A stretch of 64,000 nt of DNA from Calditrichota bacterium. GTDB lineage: Bacteria > Zhuqueibacterota > Zhuqueibacteria > Zhuqueibacterales > Geothermadaptataceae. The stretch is from NCBI GenBank assembly GCA_008501765.1, contig QQUE01000007.1, positions 542,186 through 606,185 on the forward strand, written 5' to 3'. The translations under genes were made by a program, and so were the position numbers. Shown piece after piece: positions 61,873-64,000 of the stretch. The notes beneath the pieces are model-generated. The model ran no database searches and was not told the DNA's origin. It worked only from the letters and a program-made list of their open reading frames with translations. Numbering within the stretch: position 1 is the first letter of the stretch; each line of letters begins with the position of its first letter.

Positions 61873-63195
61873 CTAAAGTAATTCGCGTGCCTTTTGCAGG
61901 TGCTCGCTGTCGGGAAATTCAGTGAGAAGCCGCGTTAAGGCTTCATTTGCCTTGTCGCTTTCGCCCAGCTCATTATAACTGCGTCCCATCATAAGCAGAG
62001 CGTCATCTTTTTTAAGGGACTGCTCGACAGCAATAACCCGCTCGAAAGAAACGATGGCGCGCGAAAAATTTCCCGTGTTGAAAAAACAGGCTCCAATCCA
62101 ATATTCACAACTGCTCAGAAGTACATGGTTGGGATATTTTTCCATCAAAGCCTGAAACTTATCGACTGCTTTCTGATAATGCTGGCTATAAAATAAATTG
62201 AGTGCATCCTCATATCCATTTGAAAAGTGGGAGATACTGCTCACTAATTCCTGGTCATAATTGTTTTCGATCAGCAGAAATTCATCGTTTTCGTTTAAAG
62301 TGTTCCCCGTTCCATTGGAGCCCAACAGAGATTCGCGTAATGTAAGAATCTCCGATTCTCGTGAATCGATGGACCCTTTCAGTTCTTCGATCCTGGATTT
62401 AAGGCGGTCATATTCTTGCATTGCCAGGCTATTTCCTCCTCCTGCAAGACTGGATTCAGAACCTGCAAAACCATCCAGCTGTTTGAGAAAGCCGGTTAGT
62501 TCTCCATCGCTGGACTCCAAATCACCGTTCATGCCGGAATCTTCGGATAAATCTTCAATCTCCGCCGTATCTGTAAAATATTCATCATCAAGGCTTTCGC
62601 CGTCATTCTTGCCGCCGAAATATTTCGTAAGACCTGCCCGAAGTGAATAATAAGAATCCATTACAGAATTGCCACCCTGAATATTGCCGTCGAGGCCATC
62701 ACCAGTGGTGTATTTAAAATCGCCGCTGAAACTCACAGCCATCGTTGGTTTCAGGTGCCAGCGTAATCCGCCACCCAATATAAATTCGGCATCAAAAAAA
62801 CGATCCGGGCCGGACGAGCCAATCATTTCAAAATTAAAAGCGCCAACGCCTCCCTCGATAAATGGCCTGAATTTGCCTTTATAGAAAATATCGAACGATG
62901 CCAGCAAATCGAGATAAATTAAGTCCATCGTATATTTTTTTAATGGATTTCCTACCTCGATTGCCAATTCGTTATATCCGCCCTCGGCGCGCAGGCTGAA
63001 GCGGTCTGATAGATTTCGGGTATAAAAAATCCCAGCCCCGATTCCAAAAGGGGTAAAGCGCGATTCGCTATATTGCTGATTGGCCCCAATATTCAATCCA
63101 ATGCCATTTGATCCTTTTAAACTCTGCCCAAGAACAGTGCCTGCACTTGCGAGAAGTAAAATTACCAATGAAGATGAAAGTACTTTTTTAGACAT
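61873..63195 (-). CDS. Outer-membrane barrel fused to coiled coil and CpoB-like TPR
   Basis: The ~440-residue protein has a signal peptide (ending VLGQ). An OmpA/OMP_b-brl-like eight-strand barrel spans about 25-205 (LSDRFSLRAEGGYNELAIEV; FRPFIEGGVGAFNFEM). An acidic Gly/Ser-rich linker (about 210-265) leads to a coiled coil (MQEYDRLKSRIEELKGSIDS, about 270-300). A C-terminal TPR pair (EDALNLFYSQHYQKAVDKFQ; ASYNELGESDKANEALTRLL-like) resembles CpoB/YbgF. It would place TPRs in the periplasm under an outer-membrane anchor. The ATG at 63195 has GGAGG upstream; a start at 63249 lacks a plausible site and is rejected. Confidence 0.8.
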   Translation of the reverse strand: MSKKVLSSSLVILLLASAGTVLGQSLKGSNGIGLNIGANQQYSESRFTPFGIGAGIFYTRNLSDRFSLRAEGGYNELAIEVGNPLKKYTMDLIYLDLLASFDIFYKGKFRPFIEGGVGAFNFEMIGSSGPDRFFDAEFILGGGLRWHLKPTMAVSFSGDFKYTTGDGLDGNIQGGNSVMDSYYSLRAGLTKYFGGKNDGESLDDEYFTDTAEIEDLSEDSGMNGDLESSDGELTGFLKQLDGFAGSESSLAGGGNSLAMQEYDRLKSRIEELKGSIDSRESEILTLRESLLGSNGTGNTLNENDEFLLIENNYDQELVSSISHFSNGYEDALNLFYSQHYQKAVDKFQALMEKYPNHVLLSSCEYWIGACFFNTGNFSRAIVSFERVIAVEQSLKKDDALLMMGRSYNELGESDKANEALTRLLTEFPDSEHLQKARELL

Positions 63196-63310
63196 AAAAA
63201 TCCTCCAACAGATAGATGCATCCCTGCCCAAATCTGAAGAAAAAGGCAAAATTTAAATTGTAATTATTATAAAATTGAGTCTCGAGTATTCGGGTCACAA
63301 AAATCTGAAA

Positions 63311-63838
63311 TTATTCTAATCCGAGATAGTTTTGCAATTCAACCGGTATCACCTTTGTGATATTAATTTTTTCTTCTGTATAAAGATTGTAGGCTTCAAC
63401 CAGTTCTTCCAGCTTGAATTTATATTCAAGCATTTTTTCATCCGAGTCCTCACCCGAATTAATATCATCACGGATAGATAAAATCATGTCTCCGATTTTA
63501 TCGAAGTAGAAGTTCAGCATTGACTGATTTATGAGGTTATTAACTGAGGATTTTACATCTTTCTCTTTGTCGACGAGGGTTTTGAGTGTGTTTTTCAGGT
63601 GGAACAAGTTAAGATCTTTAACCAATGCTGCATCCACACCCAGGTAAATAAACAAGGCGGGTTGTTTTTTATAATACTCTGTTTTAACAGCAATATTGGT
63701 CAGCAAATATTGTTCGATAATAACACGTTCCCCGAAAGTCACTTTCCTGTGAGAAGCGTAGCGTAAAGAATTTGCGTCCTTGTTGTACTCCACTCGCACC
63801 ATCAAATCGCCAAAGGAAAAATATAAAAGTTCTTTCAT
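63311..63838 (-). CDS. Hypothetical cytoplasmic protein
   Basis: The 175-residue protein lacks a signal peptide and membrane segments. It is rich in charged residues and predicted helix in its second half (KNTLKTLVDKEKDVKSSVNN; DSDEKMLEYKFKLEELVEAY). The N-terminal half has short strands (ELLYFSFGDLMVRVEYNKDA). I do not recognise a family. The ATG is preceded by AAAGACGG. It is followed after a 115-base gap by the barrel-TPR gene. Nothing in the context explains its role. Confidence 0.62.
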   Translation of the reverse strand: MKELLYFSFGDLMVRVEYNKDANSLRYASHRKVTFGERVIIEQYLLTNIAVKTEYYKKQPALFIYLGVDAALVKDLNLFHLKNTLKTLVDKEKDVKSSVNNLINQSMLNFYFDKIGDMILSIRDDINSGEDSDEKMLEYKFKLEELVEAYNLYTEEKINITKVIPVELQNYLGLE

Positions 63839-64000
63839 TAAACCGTCTTTCTACTGAAGTGTACTCATCGATTTATCGACTTATCAATTTGCTGATTTTA
63901 ACTCAAAGATTATGCCAATGTCCAAAATTTTTTCTATTCAATTATTTTTATTGCACATAGCAATGACCAAATATTGCCGGTCATTTTTTTCAGACTGTCC

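Overview
The window looks like a chromosomal segment of a Gram-negative bacterium of the FCB superphylum, most like the Calditrichota / KSB1-type lineages. The clues are several PorV/PorQ-like outer-membrane proteins, a TonB-dependent receptor with a carboxypeptidase-regulatory domain, and many secreted proteins ending in the NYPNPFNPxT-type C-terminal sorting domain of type IX secretion (T9SS) cargo. NHL-propeller lipoproteins, PEGA proteins and large TPR proteins are also abundant. No T9SS core gene, rRNA, tRNA, CRISPR array, prophage or transposase was recognised. The lineage is an inference from protein style, not a phylogenetic result.

Layout. 1-7.2 kb (minus strand) holds a DUF1080 glycan-hydrolase-like protein, a LacI-family regulator, a TonB-dependent receptor, a PorV-like protein and the 5' part of a secreted protein running off the window; ATGTTAG/CTAACAT palindromes suggest one regulon. 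7.5-10.1 kb (plus) is an NHL lipoprotein/PEGA pair. 10.1-17.6 kb (minus) carries secreted T9SS-type cargo: an FN3 protein, an M6 metalloprotease and a trypsin-like protease. 18.5-26.7 kb (minus) carries a 1631-residue repeat protein coupled to a PorV-like protein, a DUF457-like membrane protein and an outer-membrane barrel. 26.8-29.0 kb is a two-gene nucleotidyltransferase cassette, with a frameshift, between 38-bp direct repeats. One repeat forms the end of an ImuB-like Y-family polymerase gene that lacks the catalytic acidic residues. 29.6-33.9 kb has a secreted caspase-fold protease, a 52-bp tandem repeat array, an NHL protein and a GIY-YIG protein flanked by palindromic repeats.

34-39.8 kb holds uvrC, a stretch with three stacked mobile-looking repeat families, yaaA, ubiE/menG, and an ECF-sigma-like protein fused to a transmembrane segment and extracytoplasmic domain. 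39.8-53.8 kb is mostly housekeeping: a TPR protein, pcrA/uvrD, mltG, a CcmC-like membrane protein, a CPBP protease, a Nudix hydrolase, a PLP desulfhydrase/deaminase, a DegT aminotransferase, an S2P-type protease and a SAM hydroxide adenosyltransferase. 53.9-57.7 kb is a compact RsbV-RsbW-RsbU-(receiver+PP2C) partner-switching operon. It is followed by an NHL lipoprotein, a pseudo-receiver/PAS/GAF protein, a barrel-coiled coil-TPR envelope protein and a hypothetical protein.

The most unusual content is: (i) the repeat hotspot upstream of uvrC, including a ~302-bp non-coding element with terminal inverted repeats and a perfect 9-bp direct duplication, and a 161-bp element present twice in the window; (ii) the membrane-anchored ECF-sigma-like fusion; (iii) the cassette integrated at the 3' end of the degenerate polymerase gene; (iv) a tandem array whose hairpin stems change compensatorily.
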